Below are positions 7,998 to 16,181 of a DNA stretch of 64,000 nt, piece after piece. A model generated the notes under the pieces. It did not search any database and was not told where the DNA came from. It saw only the letters and a list, made by a program, of their open reading frames with translations. Location of the stretch: positions 62,001 through 126,000 of the forward strand of contig DAOUIF010000001.1 in NCBI GenBank assembly GCA_034423575.1, in the 5' to 3' direction. The translations under genes and the position numbers were made by a program. Origin of the DNA: Bin87 sp034423575. GTDB taxonomy: Bacteria > Chloroflexota > Dehalococcoidia > Lucifugimonadales > UBA3495. How positions within the stretch are numbered: position 1 is the first letter of the stretch; every line of letters starts with the position of its first letter.

Positions 7998-8891
7998 ATG
8001 GTTGCTGACGTCCTGACCGGTACCTTTACCGTCAAATCCGGCCACGCCCAGATGCTGAAGGGTGGCGTCATTATGGACGTGGTCACCCCGGACCAGGCTC
8101 GCATCGCCCAGGAAGCCGGCGCGGTGGCTGTGATGGCCTTGGAGCGGGTGCCCGCGGACATTCGGGCGGACGGCGGTGTCGCGCGCATGAGCGATCCGTC
8201 CATGATCGCCGAGATCATCAACTCGGTTTCCATTCCCGTGATGGCCAAGTGCCGGATCGGCCACTTCGTCGAGGCGCAGATCCTCGAGGCCATGGGCGTG
8301 GACTACGTGGATGAGTCTGAGGTGCTGACCCCAGCCGACGAGCAGCACCACGTCTGGAAGCACGATTACACCGTGCCCTTCGTGTGCGGCTGCCGCGACT
8401 TGGGTGAGGCCCTGCGTCGCATCTCGGAAGGCGCCGCCATGATCCGCACCAAGGGCGAAGCTGGCACCGGCGACGTTGTCGAAGCCGTGCGCCATATGCG
8501 CGCCGTGCAGGATGCAATTCGCAAGCTCCGCAACATGCCCGACGACGAGTTGGTGGTTGAGGCACGCGACATGCGCGTCAGTCTCGACCTGCTCATGCAG
8601 ACCCGTGAAGAGGGCCGCCTGCCGGTGGTCAACTTCGCCGCCGGCGGTGTGGCGACCCCGGCCGACGCGGCGCTCATGATGCAGCTGGGGGCGGACGGCG
8701 TGTTCGTGGGTTCCGGCATATTCAAGTCCGGCGACCCGGTGCGCCGTGGTCACGCCATCGTCCAGGCAGTCACGCACTACAACGACCCGCACATCCTGGC
8801 CGACGTTTCCAAGGACCTGGGCGAGCCCATGGTGGGGCGCAGCGTACGCGAGCTCTCCGACCAGGAACTGCTGGCCACCCGCAGCGTCTGA
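7998..8891 (+). CDS. pdxS: Pyridoxal 5'-phosphate synthase, PdxS subunit
   Basis: This 297-residue TIM-barrel subunit condenses a pentose phosphate, a triose phosphate and ammonia into pyridoxal 5'-phosphate in the DXP-independent route. The two active-site lysines are visible as Lys84 in VMAKCRIGHF and Lys152 in IRTKGEAGTG, and the phosphate-binding FVGSGIFKSGDP is near the C-terminus. Ammonia is delivered by PdxT, encoded 57 bases downstream on the same strand. Length and motifs are standard for the family, which normally forms a dodecamer. Confidence 0.98.
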   Translation: MVADVLTGTFTVKSGHAQMLKGGVIMDVVTPDQARIAQEAGAVAVMALERVPADIRADGGVARMSDPSMIAEIINSVSIPVMAKCRIGHFVEAQILEAMGVDYVDESEVLTPADEQHHVWKHDYTVPFVCGCRDLGEALRRISEGAAMIRTKGEAGTGDVVEAVRHMRAVQDAIRKLRNMPDDELVVEARDMRVSLDLLMQTREEGRLPVVNFAAGGVATPADAALMMQLGADGVFVGSGIFKSGDPVRRGHAIVQAVTHYNDPHILADVSKDLGEPMVGRSVRELSDQELLATRSV

Positions 8892-8948
8892 TCCGGTTCC
8901 CTTAGCGACCAACGTATTCAGATCACGTCAGAGAGGCTGATTGGTTAG

Positions 8949-9569
8949 TTGAACATCGGCGTCTTGGCAGTTCAGGGTGACTTCGCGGAGCACTGCCACG
9001 TGCTCCGCAGTGTGGGCGTCACGGCCACCGAGGTGCGTCTGCCGAAGCATCTCGAAGGCTTGGACGGGCTCATTATCCCGGGCGGCGAGAGCACTACTCT
9101 GAGTCGGCTGATGTCCCTTTACGACCTCCGCGAACCGGTCGCGGACATGGTTAAGGGGGACAAAGCTGTGTGGGGCACCTGCGCCGGCATGATCATGCTG
9201 GCTAACGAAATCACCGAGGAAGACCCGGTGCCCATGGGACTCATGGACGTCGGCGTACAGAGAAACGCCTTCGGGCGGCAGGTCGACTCCTTCGAACAGA
9301 ATTTGCACATCAGGGGCCTGGGTGAGCGCGAGTATCACGCCATATTCATCAGGGCGCCCGTAATCATACGGATAGGTGAGGGGGTAGAAACGCTAGCCGC
9401 GCTGCCGGACGGCCGGCCGGTGGCGGTGCAACAGGGCAAGATGATGGCCACGTCGTTTCACCCTGAGTTGACCGCCGACGCCCGAATTCACCGATATTTC
9501 GTTTCCCTGGCCGGCGGACCGGCCTACGACCCGGATGCGCCCCTGATCGATACCCCTCGTGTCCGCTAG
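8949..9569 (+). CDS. pdxT: Pyridoxal 5'-phosphate synthase, glutaminase PdxT subunit
   Basis: This 206-residue class I glutamine amidotransferase hydrolyses glutamine and feeds ammonia to PdxS. The start is TTG at 8949, the only start that preserves the conserved N-terminus NIGVLAVQGDFAEH. PGGESTT forms the oxyanion region, Cys78 in WGTCAGM is the nucleophile, and FHPELT near residue 174 carries the catalytic His-Glu. It follows pdxS as in most bacteria with this pathway. TTG starts recur in several genes of the window. Confidence 0.97.
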   Translation: MNIGVLAVQGDFAEHCHVLRSVGVTATEVRLPKHLEGLDGLIIPGGESTTLSRLMSLYDLREPVADMVKGDKAVWGTCAGMIMLANEITEEDPVPMGLMDVGVQRNAFGRQVDSFEQNLHIRGLGEREYHAIFIRAPVIIRIGEGVETLAALPDGRPVAVQQGKMMATSFHPELTADARIHRYFVSLAGGPAYDPDAPLIDTPRVR

Positions 9570-9653
9570 CCCTCTGCCCACCTCAATAACCGGTTTGGTC
9601 CATAGTTCGAACCTCGATACCTCAGCATGACGCGACTCCACCAGGAGGCATAG

Positions 9654-11324
9654 TTGGTAACTGTCGAACAGCTGGCCCAGGACGAATTGCAACAACTGTT
9701 GGCAGTGCTCCCGGAGCGCATTACGCAGACCCTCCGGGAACAGGAAGAGCTTGATGACCTGTTAGAAGTTATCCTCGATTTGGGCCGCTTGCCCGAAGCC
9801 CGCTTCTCCCACGGCGACATGTTGTTGGGGGAAGATCCAGTAAGCCGGGAAGACCTGCAATACGTTGTTGCCGGCATCGGCGACTTTGGCGACGACAACC
9901 GCGCCGGGATGGAGCGGACCCTGCACCGGATTTCGGCGATCCGCAACCGGAGCGGGAGTGTGGTGGGCATCACCTGTCGTGTCGGGCGGGCCGTATTCGG
10001 CACCATCAAGATCATCGAGGACCTGGCCTACGGTGGTAAGAACATCCTGCTTCTGGGTCGCCCCGGTGTCGGCAAGACGACCATGCTGCGGGAAGTTGCC
10101 CGGGTCCTCGCCGACGAGGCCCGCAAGCGCGTGATCATCGTCGACACCTCCAACGAAATAGCCGGCGATGGCGATATCCCGCACCCGGCCATCGGCCACT
10201 CACGCCGCATGCAGGTGCCGACGCCCACCGAACAGCACGGTGTGATGATCGAGGCGGTGGAAAACCACATGCCCCAAGTGATCATCATCGACGAGATGGG
10301 CACCACCCAGGAGGCCGCCGCCGCCCGCACCATTGCCGAGCGCGGCGTCCAGCTGGTCGCCACCGCGCATGGCAACACCCTGGACAACCTGATAATGAAC
10401 CCCACCCTGTCCGACCTGGTGGGCGGCGTGCAGACCGTCACACTGGGCGACCAGGAGGCCCGGTTTCGCGGCACCCAGAAAACGGTGCTAGAGCGCAAAG
10501 CTCCGCCCACCTTCGACGTCGTAGTCGAAATCCGTGACTGGGACGAGGTTCTGGTTCACGAGGACGTCGCGCAGGTAGTCGACCAGTGGCTGCGCGGGTA
10601 TCCGGTGGAACCCGAGGTGCGCCGGATGGATCCCGACGGCAACGTCTCGCGCACTGCCGCGCCCCGACCCAGCGAGGTAGGGCAAACCCCGTGGTCAGGC
10701 AACGACGTCAGGGGCCGTCGCGGTCGCAAGCGGAGTCAGAACGGCTCGACCGAATACGATCAGTACCCTCCCGAGACCTTCCGCGATGAGCCCGACGCGA
10801 ACGGATCCGCCGGCCGCCGCTTGGATGCCAGGATCTTCCTCTTCGGGGTTAGTCGCGACAAGGTGGAAGCGGCCTTGGCTGAGCGCGAGGCAACCGCTGA
10901 GATAGTCAGCGAACTGCGGCGCGCCAGCCTTTTGCTCACCACCAAGAACCATTACCGCCGGGGCAGCCAGTTGGTGCGGATCGCCGAGAGCAACAACGTG
11001 CCGGTGTACGTCCTGCGCAAGAACACTGTGCCCCAGGTTTCCGAATTTCTGACTTCCATTGCCCGCGACCAGGGTATCGACCTGGCGCCGCCACGGAGCA
11101 AGTCCGATGAACGGGAGGAAGCCAACGCCGACGCCATGGCCGCCGCCCGCGCCGAGGTTGAGGACGCTGCCCGGCGGGTGATGGACGGCGAATTCAGCGT
11201 ACAGCTTGGTCCCCAGCGACCGTACATCCGGCGGTTGCAGCACATGCTGGCCGAGGAATTCAACCTGGCATCCACCAGCCGCGGCCGGGACCCGCAGCGC
11301 GGCGTGCTGATCTACCGGCCGTAA
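9654..11324 (+). CDS. AAA ATPase with C-terminal R3H nucleic-acid-binding domain (Ycf45/SpoIIIAA-like)
   Basis: This 556-residue protein starts at TTG 9654, five bases after AGGAGG. An N-terminal region of about 120 residues precedes a RecA-like ATPase with Walker A GRPGVGKTT (about 135-143) and Walker B QVIIIDEMG. A low-complexity, charged linker near residues 330-380 leads to a C-terminal region ending in an R3H domain with the R-x3-H signature RRLQH. The family, found in cyanobacteria, plastids (Ycf45) and Chloroflexota, is thought to bind single-stranded nucleic acid, but its function is not settled. It stands alone between pdxT and tmk. Confidence 0.85.
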   Translation: MVTVEQLAQDELQQLLAVLPERITQTLREQEELDDLLEVILDLGRLPEARFSHGDMLLGEDPVSREDLQYVVAGIGDFGDDNRAGMERTLHRISAIRNRSGSVVGITCRVGRAVFGTIKIIEDLAYGGKNILLLGRPGVGKTTMLREVARVLADEARKRVIIVDTSNEIAGDGDIPHPAIGHSRRMQVPTPTEQHGVMIEAVENHMPQVIIIDEMGTTQEAAAARTIAERGVQLVATAHGNTLDNLIMNPTLSDLVGGVQTVTLGDQEARFRGTQKTVLERKAPPTFDVVVEIRDWDEVLVHEDVAQVVDQWLRGYPVEPEVRRMDPDGNVSRTAAPRPSEVGQTPWSGNDVRGRRGRKRSQNGSTEYDQYPPETFRDEPDANGSAGRRLDARIFLFGVSRDKVEAALAEREATAEIVSELRRASLLLTTKNHYRRGSQLVRIAESNNVPVYVLRKNTVPQVSEFLTSIARDQGIDLAPPRSKSDEREEANADAMAAARAEVEDAARRVMDGEFSVQLGPQRPYIRRLQHMLAEEFNLASTSRGRDPQRGVLIYRP

Positions 11325-11424
11325 AGGGCTTTGCCGGAACCACGGGTTCAAGACCCGTGCCGCCGCGACCCGGTCTCTGCTACCCTAGCACCCGAACGTT
11401 GAAACGCAATCGGGGTTCACGGCG

Positions 11425-12072
11425 ATGCCAGGGATCTTCATAGCCTTTGAAGGTGGGGAGGGAGCTGGCAAGTCGACGCAGGCCGGCCTGCTCAAATCTT
11501 ACGTCCGGGCCGAGGGTCGTGATCCCGTATTAGTGCGAGAGCCTGGTTCCACCGGTTTGGGTGACCATCTGCGCGAATATTTGGTCGCTCGCGAGCCAAT
11601 CGTCCCGTTAGCGGAGCTACTGCTTTTCGAGGCGTCCCGTGCCCAACTTGTAGTGGAACGCATTCGACCGCTGCTGGATGAAGGCGCTGTCGTCATCGCC
11701 GACCGATTTGCCGGATCGACGGTCGCCTATCAGGGGCACGGTCGCGGCATGGACCTGAAACAAATCGCGTGGTTGAACGATTTGGCTACAGGTGGCCTGT
11801 ATCCTGACCTCACTATCCTGCTGGATGTCGACCCCGCCATCGGATTGGGACGCGCCAACCGTCGGCAGTTGCAACTGGCTCTGCCCATATCGAGTGCTCC
11901 TGATCGTTTCGAAGACGAGAACGCCAGGTTCCACGAGAACGTGCGGCGGGGTTTCTTGGCTCAGGCCGAAGCGGATGCTGAGCGATGGGCGGTTGTCGAC
12001 GCCAATCGCGCCATTGCCGAGGTTTCGGCATCGGTACAAGTCCTGGTCCAGGACCTGCTTGCCACGAAATAG
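11425..12072 (+). CDS. tmk: Thymidylate kinase
   Basis: This 215-residue cytoplasmic enzyme phosphorylates dTMP to dTDP. The P-loop EGGEGAGKST covers residues 9-18, the DRxxxST motif appears as DRFAGST, and the substrate-binding REPG occurs near residue 39. It is convergent with the SelW-like gene, and a shared hairpin terminator separates them. Base composition is visibly lower in GC than the neighbouring pdxS, but the protein is otherwise typical. Confidence 0.95.
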   Translation: MPGIFIAFEGGEGAGKSTQAGLLKSYVRAEGRDPVLVREPGSTGLGDHLREYLVAREPIVPLAELLLFEASRAQLVVERIRPLLDEGAVVIADRFAGSTVAYQGHGRGMDLKQIAWLNDLATGGLYPDLTILLDVDPAIGLGRANRRQLQLALPISSAPDRFEDENARFHENVRRGFLAQAEADAERWAVVDANRAIAEVSASVQVLVQDLLATK

Positions 12073-12124
12073 ATCGCCGGCGAACCTCAACCAACGTCGA
12101 CGGACGTGTGTACCCGTAACGAAA

Positions 12125-12148
12125 CCGCCGCCCAAGTACGGGCGGCGG
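12125..12148. terminator. Bidirectional terminator between tmk and the SelW-like gene
   Basis: A 9-bp all-GC stem (12125-12133 with 12140-12148) and 6-base loop are flanked by AAA on the left and CTTTCAAA on the right, so it can act in both directions. Confidence 0.65.
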
Positions 12149-12174
12149 CTTTCAAATCGGCTTTATGTGCCCGA

Positions 12175-12462
12175 CTAGTTGTCGGCAGCCACGGCCAAGT
12201 CGGCCTGAGCGATCTTCGCGGAGATGACTTCCTTCATCTTGCGGACGCGGCCCAGGTCGGGGTAGATGTTCCCCTCGGCCTTCCTGTCAAAGATCTTCTC
12301 GCCGTCCACGAACACTTCCATAATGCTCTGTCCGCGCGGGGAGATAGTGATAGCGGCGTCGCCGCCGTAGGCCCGGAAAAACTCGTTCGCCATCCACGTG
12401 GCGGTAGCGTGGTGCTGTCAAGGCACGCAGTAGGTAATCTCGATCTGGACTTTGCCTTCCAT
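12175..12462 (-). CDS. SelW-like (Rdx family) selenoprotein with CxxU motif
   Basis: Reading from ATG 12462, with GGAGG five bases upstream, gives 95 residues when TGA at 12420-12418 is taken as selenocysteine 15. The N-terminus MEGKVQIEITYCVPU matches the SelW/Rdx beta-strand and CxxU redox motif (Cys12, Sec15), followed by the family's helix and the later strand MEVFVDGEKIFDRK. Family members are small thioredoxin-like redox proteins of uncertain partner. Conventional calling would start at ATG 12393 and lose the redox motif. A promoter at 12508-12536 and a hairpin just after the TGA support a real gene. Confidence 0.9.
12388..12420 (-). promoter_or_regulatory. Putative bacterial SECIS hairpin of the SelW-like gene
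   Basis: On the minus strand CGCCA and TGGCG form a 5-bp stem (12388-12403) closing a six-base loop CGTGGA. The stem's loop begins 19 bases after the TGA, inside the window of about 16-37 bases used by bacterial SelB recognition. The structure was drawn by hand. Confidence 0.5.
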
Positions 12463-12507
12463 ATCTTCCTCCGATGGGAGCTTCGTTTCTTGGCGCCTGC
12501 CTTGAGA

Positions 12508-12536
12508 ATTCTATCACAAATGAAATGAGGTTCCAA
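12508..12536 (-). promoter_or_regulatory. Promoter of the SelW-like gene
   Basis: On the minus strand TTGGAA and TAGAAT are separated by 17 bases, giving a leader of about 40 bases before the ATG at 12462. Confidence 0.65.
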
Positions 12537-12671
12537 CAACGGGGTTTGGTTTCACGTTTTCAATGCGAACCCAGTAGGCGATGACCGCGAGCCAACATAT
12601 TCGGAAGAGGGCGACGTCTGGATGGGTTGCGGCCGGTCTGCGATATAATCGACCCCAATAACTGATCCCTG

Positions 12672-13319
12672 ATGTGCTATATGGGTAGTCAATCTGAAGT
12701 GTTCTGGCAGGATTATGCGGTGTCCCGGCATGACCGGACGGCTTTGCTGAACCAGGAGCCTATGGTGCTCTGGTTCACCGGTCTATCCGGCGCCGGCAAG
12801 ACGACATTGGCCAACTGTCTGGCCAAGCGGTTGTACGACTGCGGCTATGCCACCTACGTACTGGACGGTGACAACCTGCGCCATGGCCTCAATCGGGACT
12901 TGGATTTCAGCGTGACGGCGCGCCACGAAAACGTGCGACGCATGGCCGAGGTGGCCGGCCTGATGTATGACGCCGGCCTGATCACGCTGGCGGCCTGCAT
13001 CTCGCCGTTCAAGGCGGAACGGGACTTCGCTCGGAGCCTGGTGCCCGCGGGCAAATTCGTCGAGGTGTTTGTCGACACCCCGCTGGAACTCTGCGAGCAT
13101 CGCGACAACAAGGGCCTCTATCGCCGCGCCCGGGCCGGCGAGATTAGCAATTTTACGGGCATCGACTCGCCCTTCGAGCGTCCGGCGCAACCGGAGATCG
13201 TTATCGACACCAGCGGGCGCTCGCCTGGCCAGTGCATCGATACCATCATGGACTATCTGTCTGCACGACGGCTCATCACTCCAACCGGCCAGGACGCGCG
13301 CAACGGTACAAAACGATAA
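12672..13319 (+). CDS. cysC: Adenylyl-sulfate kinase
   Basis: This 215-residue enzyme phosphorylates adenosine 5'-phosphosulfate to PAPS in sulfate activation. The P-loop GLSGAGKTT spans residues 37-45, followed by the substrate loop LDGDNLRHGLNRDL and the family motif ISPFKAERD. A TATAATCG box at 12644-12649 precedes the gene and leaves only a short leader, and no strong ribosome-binding site is visible. ATG 12681 is an alternative start. No ATP sulfurylase gene is nearby, so it appears to be a stand-alone kinase. PAPS could serve sulfotransferases, as the length and motifs are those of a complete CysC. Confidence 0.95.
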   Translation: MCYMGSQSEVFWQDYAVSRHDRTALLNQEPMVLWFTGLSGAGKTTLANCLAKRLYDCGYATYVLDGDNLRHGLNRDLDFSVTARHENVRRMAEVAGLMYDAGLITLAACISPFKAERDFARSLVPAGKFVEVFVDTPLELCEHRDNKGLYRRARAGEISNFTGIDSPFERPAQPEIVIDTSGRSPGQCIDTIMDYLSARRLITPTGQDARNGTKR

Positions 13320-13388
13320 GATTGAGACCGGTGAGGCCGATGGCTCGCCCGTCGCGCCCGGGTTTCGCCGGTCCGCGCCCCAGGTCGA

Positions 13389-13418
13389 TTGGCAACACTC
13401 GCCGCGCGACGGTATAAT
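13389..13418 (+). promoter_or_regulatory. Promoter of the branched-chain aminotransferase gene
   Basis: TTGGCA and TATAAT are separated by 18 bases. The predicted leader is about 25 bases and carries an AAAGGGGG ribosome-binding site before the GTG start. Confidence 0.65.
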
Positions 13419-13450
13419 GCCTCGAATTCTTTGCTCAAAGGGGGCATTAC

Positions 13451-14413
13451 GTGACTACCAATGGCCAGGCTTCCTTCAATGCCGATGAACTGCAAGTGTT
13501 TTTCCGCGGGCAGTTTGTACCAGCCAGCGAGGCCAGGGTAAGCGTAATGACCCACGCCCTCCACTACGGGACCGGCGTATTCGAGGGTATCCGCGGCAAC
13601 TGGAACCAGGAGCAGGAAGCGATCAACATCTTCCGCATGCGGGAGCACTACGAGCGGCTGCTCGACGGATGCCGCATCCTCATGTTGGATATCCCATACT
13701 CGGTAGACGACCTCTGCGACATCACCGTTCAGTTGGTCGAGCGTAACGGGCACGATACGGACATTTACATCCGCCCGCTGGCGTACAAGAGTCAGGAATT
13801 GGTCGCTAACCTTAAGCTCCAGGAGCTGGAGTCGGACTTCACCCTTATCACGGTACCCTTCGGCAACTATCTCGGGAGCGACCGGCTGCGCTGCTGCACT
13901 TCGTCCTGGCGTCGCGTTGACGACCCGATGATCCCGGCGCGCATCAAGGCCTGCGGGATCTACATCAACAGCATCCTCGCCAAGACCGAGGCCACCATTG
14001 CCGGCTTCGACGAAGCCATACTGCTCAACCACGACGGCCACGTTTCCGAGGGGTCGGGCGAGAACATCTTCATGGTCAAGAAAGGGGTCATCTACACCCC
14101 GCCGCTGGAGGACAACGTTCTCGGTGGCATCACGCGCGACACCATCATGCAGTTGGCGTCTGCTGAGCTGGGGATGGAAGTGCAGATGCGCACCATCGAC
14201 CGCAGCGAGTTGTACCTCGCGGACGAGGTGTTCCTCAGCGGCACCGCCGCCCACCTGACCCCCGTGGTTGAGCTGGACTTCCGGCCCATCGCCGACGGTC
14301 AACCCGGACCGATCACCACGCAGTTGCAGCGGATGTACTTCGATATCGTGGTCGGCAACAATCCCAAATACCGGCACTGGTGCACGCAGGTAAGGCAGCC
14401 CGTAGCGGCGTAG
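13451..14413 (+). CDS. ilvE: Branched-chain amino acid aminotransferase (class IV PLP)
   Basis: This 320-residue fold-type IV aminotransferase starts at GTG 13451. The N-terminal HALHYGTGVFEGIRGN block, the PLP lysine in RIKACGIYINSILAK and the phosphate-binding SEGSGENIF segment are characteristic of IlvE. It interconverts 2-keto acids with leucine, isoleucine and valine, using cofactor that pdxST upstream would make. The substrate could differ within class IV (D-amino acid or aminodeoxychorismate enzymes), but the N-terminal EGIR motif favours IlvE. Confidence 0.9.
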   Translation: MTTNGQASFNADELQVFFRGQFVPASEARVSVMTHALHYGTGVFEGIRGNWNQEQEAINIFRMREHYERLLDGCRILMLDIPYSVDDLCDITVQLVERNGHDTDIYIRPLAYKSQELVANLKLQELESDFTLITVPFGNYLGSDRLRCCTSSWRRVDDPMIPARIKACGIYINSILAKTEATIAGFDEAILLNHDGHVSEGSGENIFMVKKGVIYTPPLEDNVLGGITRDTIMQLASAELGMEVQMRTIDRSELYLADEVFLSGTAAHLTPVVELDFRPIADGQPGPITTQLQRMYFDIVVGNNPKYRHWCTQVRQPVAA

Positions 14414-14440
14414 GGAGATCGCCCAGCCGGAGAACCGGCG

Positions 14441-15124
14441 ATGCTGGGGCTGTTTGGCGCGGCCGCCCTGTGCGGCTACCTGCTGGGCAGCATTCCCACC
14501 GCCTACTTGGCGGTGCGTTGGGTCACCAAGGGCGCGGTTGACATCCGCCAGGCCGGCGACGGCAACGCCGGCGCCAACAACGTCAACCGCATCTGCGGCC
14601 GGCGGTGGGCTATATTGGTCGGCGCTGTGGACATTGCCAAAGGCGTGGCGGCCGTGCTGGTGTTCAACCTGTTGTTCCGTCTGGTCAACCCGGCGCTGGC
14701 CAGCAGCACTTCCGGCTTGCCCGACCCACTGGCTCCGGTCTTCGCCTTGACCCCCGCGGGTATGCTGGCCGGCGCCGCTGCCATGGTCGGGCAAATCTGG
14801 CCGGTCTGGTTAAAATTTCACGGCGGTCGCGGAGCGGCCACGGCCTTGGGGATTACCGGCGCCGCGCTGCCTGCCGCGGTGCTGATTATGGCGTTGCCGT
14901 GCATCGCAGTCCTGCTGCTTACCAGAAGCACCATTGTCGCGCTGCCGTTCATCTATCTGACCTCCATGGCGCTGGCCAGAGCGGTTTTTGGCGTCGGTTG
15001 GGGAGCCATTGGCTATTGCCTGGGCATTTTCATTGTAGTGGGTGCGGTGCACTTCTGGGCAGTGCGCTCCCGCCGGCCGGCAATTGGAGCCACCCCCGGC
15101 GCGGATAGCTGGCCATCGTCATAG
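14441..15124 (+). CDS. plsY: Glycerol-3-phosphate acyltransferase PlsY-like membrane protein
   Basis: This 227-residue integral membrane protein has about five hydrophobic segments. PlsY motifs are recognisable: GSIPTAYL near the N-terminus, a GDGNAGANN version of the glycine-rich GSGNxGxTN loop, and WPVWLKFHGGRGAATALG. PlsY uses acyl-phosphate to make lysophosphatidic acid. The motif-1 and motif-2 deviations make this a divergent member, and other functions are possible. It begins 28 bases after ilvE and overlaps the end of the convergent EamA gene by six bases. Confidence 0.8.
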   Translation: MLGLFGAAALCGYLLGSIPTAYLAVRWVTKGAVDIRQAGDGNAGANNVNRICGRRWAILVGAVDIAKGVAAVLVFNLLFRLVNPALASSTSGLPDPLAPVFALTPAGMLAGAAAMVGQIWPVWLKFHGGRGAATALGITGAALPAAVLIMALPCIAVLLLTRSTIVALPFIYLTSMALARAVFGVGWGAIGYCLGIFIVVGAVHFWAVRSRRPAIGATPGADSWPSS

Positions 15125-16015
15125 CGCGGCCAGCGCCGTCGTCCCCACGACGATCATCACGATGGCTACGCCCTTGGCCGCCAGCGCGCTGGGCCGCAGC
15201 GATTCCTGCATCATCCCGAACGTCCGCCAGCTAAGCAGCGTGCCCACTACGAACACGAACAGCGGTCGCGTGGCCAGGATCGCCGACGCCAGTGATACCG
15301 GCCCGAGGCTGAAGGACCAGATGAACAGCATGATGGCCAGTTGGGGCAGCAGACCCTCTCCGATGACGAACGTCGCCAGGCCCGGCCCGGAACGCAATCC
15401 GCGGAACAACCGACGCCAGTTTTCCGGCCGTCCGTAAACCGCGAACGCCGGCACCATCCCCAGTTCCTGCAACCCGAACACTTCCCACGGCGTCAGGTCG
15501 GTCAGCACCAGTTTTGCCAGGAAGAACGACAGGCCCAGCGTGATGGAACTGCCCACCAGCACCGTCAGCCCCGGGGTCACTTTCAGCAGCCCCCGTCCGA
15601 ATCCTTCAATGGAAACCAGCGCGACACCGACGACCACCAGCGCAATCGCCGCCCACTGCGGGGCGGTGATGGTCTCACCCAGTACCACCATTGCCAGCAG
15701 GGCGACCAGTATCGGGTTGGTTTGACTTACCGCCACGGCGCGCGAAGCCTCGCCCAGTTTGAGGCCCAGGAACAGCAGCAGGAGCCCGGACCCGAGGCTC
15801 ACGCCCGAGAGCAGGGCGATGGCAACCGACTGGGACGGCGCTCCCACCGGCCAACCCACCGCAATCAGGATGATTGCCGCGCAGATCGACCGGGTGAGGA
15901 TCGAACCGGCGCCCAGCGCTCCAACTCCCTCAAGGTAGTTGTCCAGCAGTCTTTTGTGGGCAATGTTCGCGAGGCCGAGCGAAGCGGCGCTGCAGATGGC
16001 CAGGAAGATCCACAC
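15119..16015 (-). CDS. EamA/DMT-family transporter
   Basis: This 298-residue protein has about ten hydrophobic segments arranged as two EamA repeats, with the second repeat beginning near residue 150. It belongs to the drug/metabolite transporter superfamily, which exports or imports small metabolites across the inner membrane. The start is GTG at 16015. No partner gene indicates a substrate: it is convergent with plsY and divergent from the ASST-like gene. Confidence 0.88.
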   Translation of the reverse strand: MWIFLAICSAASLGLANIAHKRLLDNYLEGVGALGAGSILTRSICAAIILIAVGWPVGAPSQSVAIALLSGVSLGSGLLLLFLGLKLGEASRAVAVSQTNPILVALLAMVVLGETITAPQWAAIALVVVGVALVSIEGFGRGLLKVTPGLTVLVGSSITLGLSFFLAKLVLTDLTPWEVFGLQELGMVPAFAVYGRPENWRRLFRGLRSGPGLATFVIGEGLLPQLAIMLFIWSFSLGPVSLASAILATRPLFVFVVGTLLSWRTFGMMQESLRPSALAAKGVAIVMIVVGTTALAAL

Positions 16016-16143
16016 GACTAAGGCGCCATCCTTGGGACCGTGAGAGTATCACCACGCACAGCGCTCGTGGCTTTGGCTGTTGGCGGCGTAAGGCCCACGC
16101 AGTATAACCCGCGCGCAAGCCGGGGCTGCGCCGGCTCCCCTGC

Positions 16144-16149
16144 TATAAT
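16144..16149 (+). promoter_or_regulatory. -10 box (TATAATCG form) before the ASST-like gene
   Basis: TATAAT followed by CG lies 32 bases before the ATG at 16182. No good -35 hexamer is visible at the normal distance; the upstream sequence is very GC-rich. Confidence 0.4.
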
Positions 16150-16181
16150 CGCGCCGGATTTGAATTAGCGGAGGTACACGA

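Noticed and set aside
13253..14794. A 513-codon minus-strand frame over ilvE and plsY
   Set aside because: Shadow of the plus-strand aminotransferase; low-complexity translation, no ribosome-binding site, and no domain.
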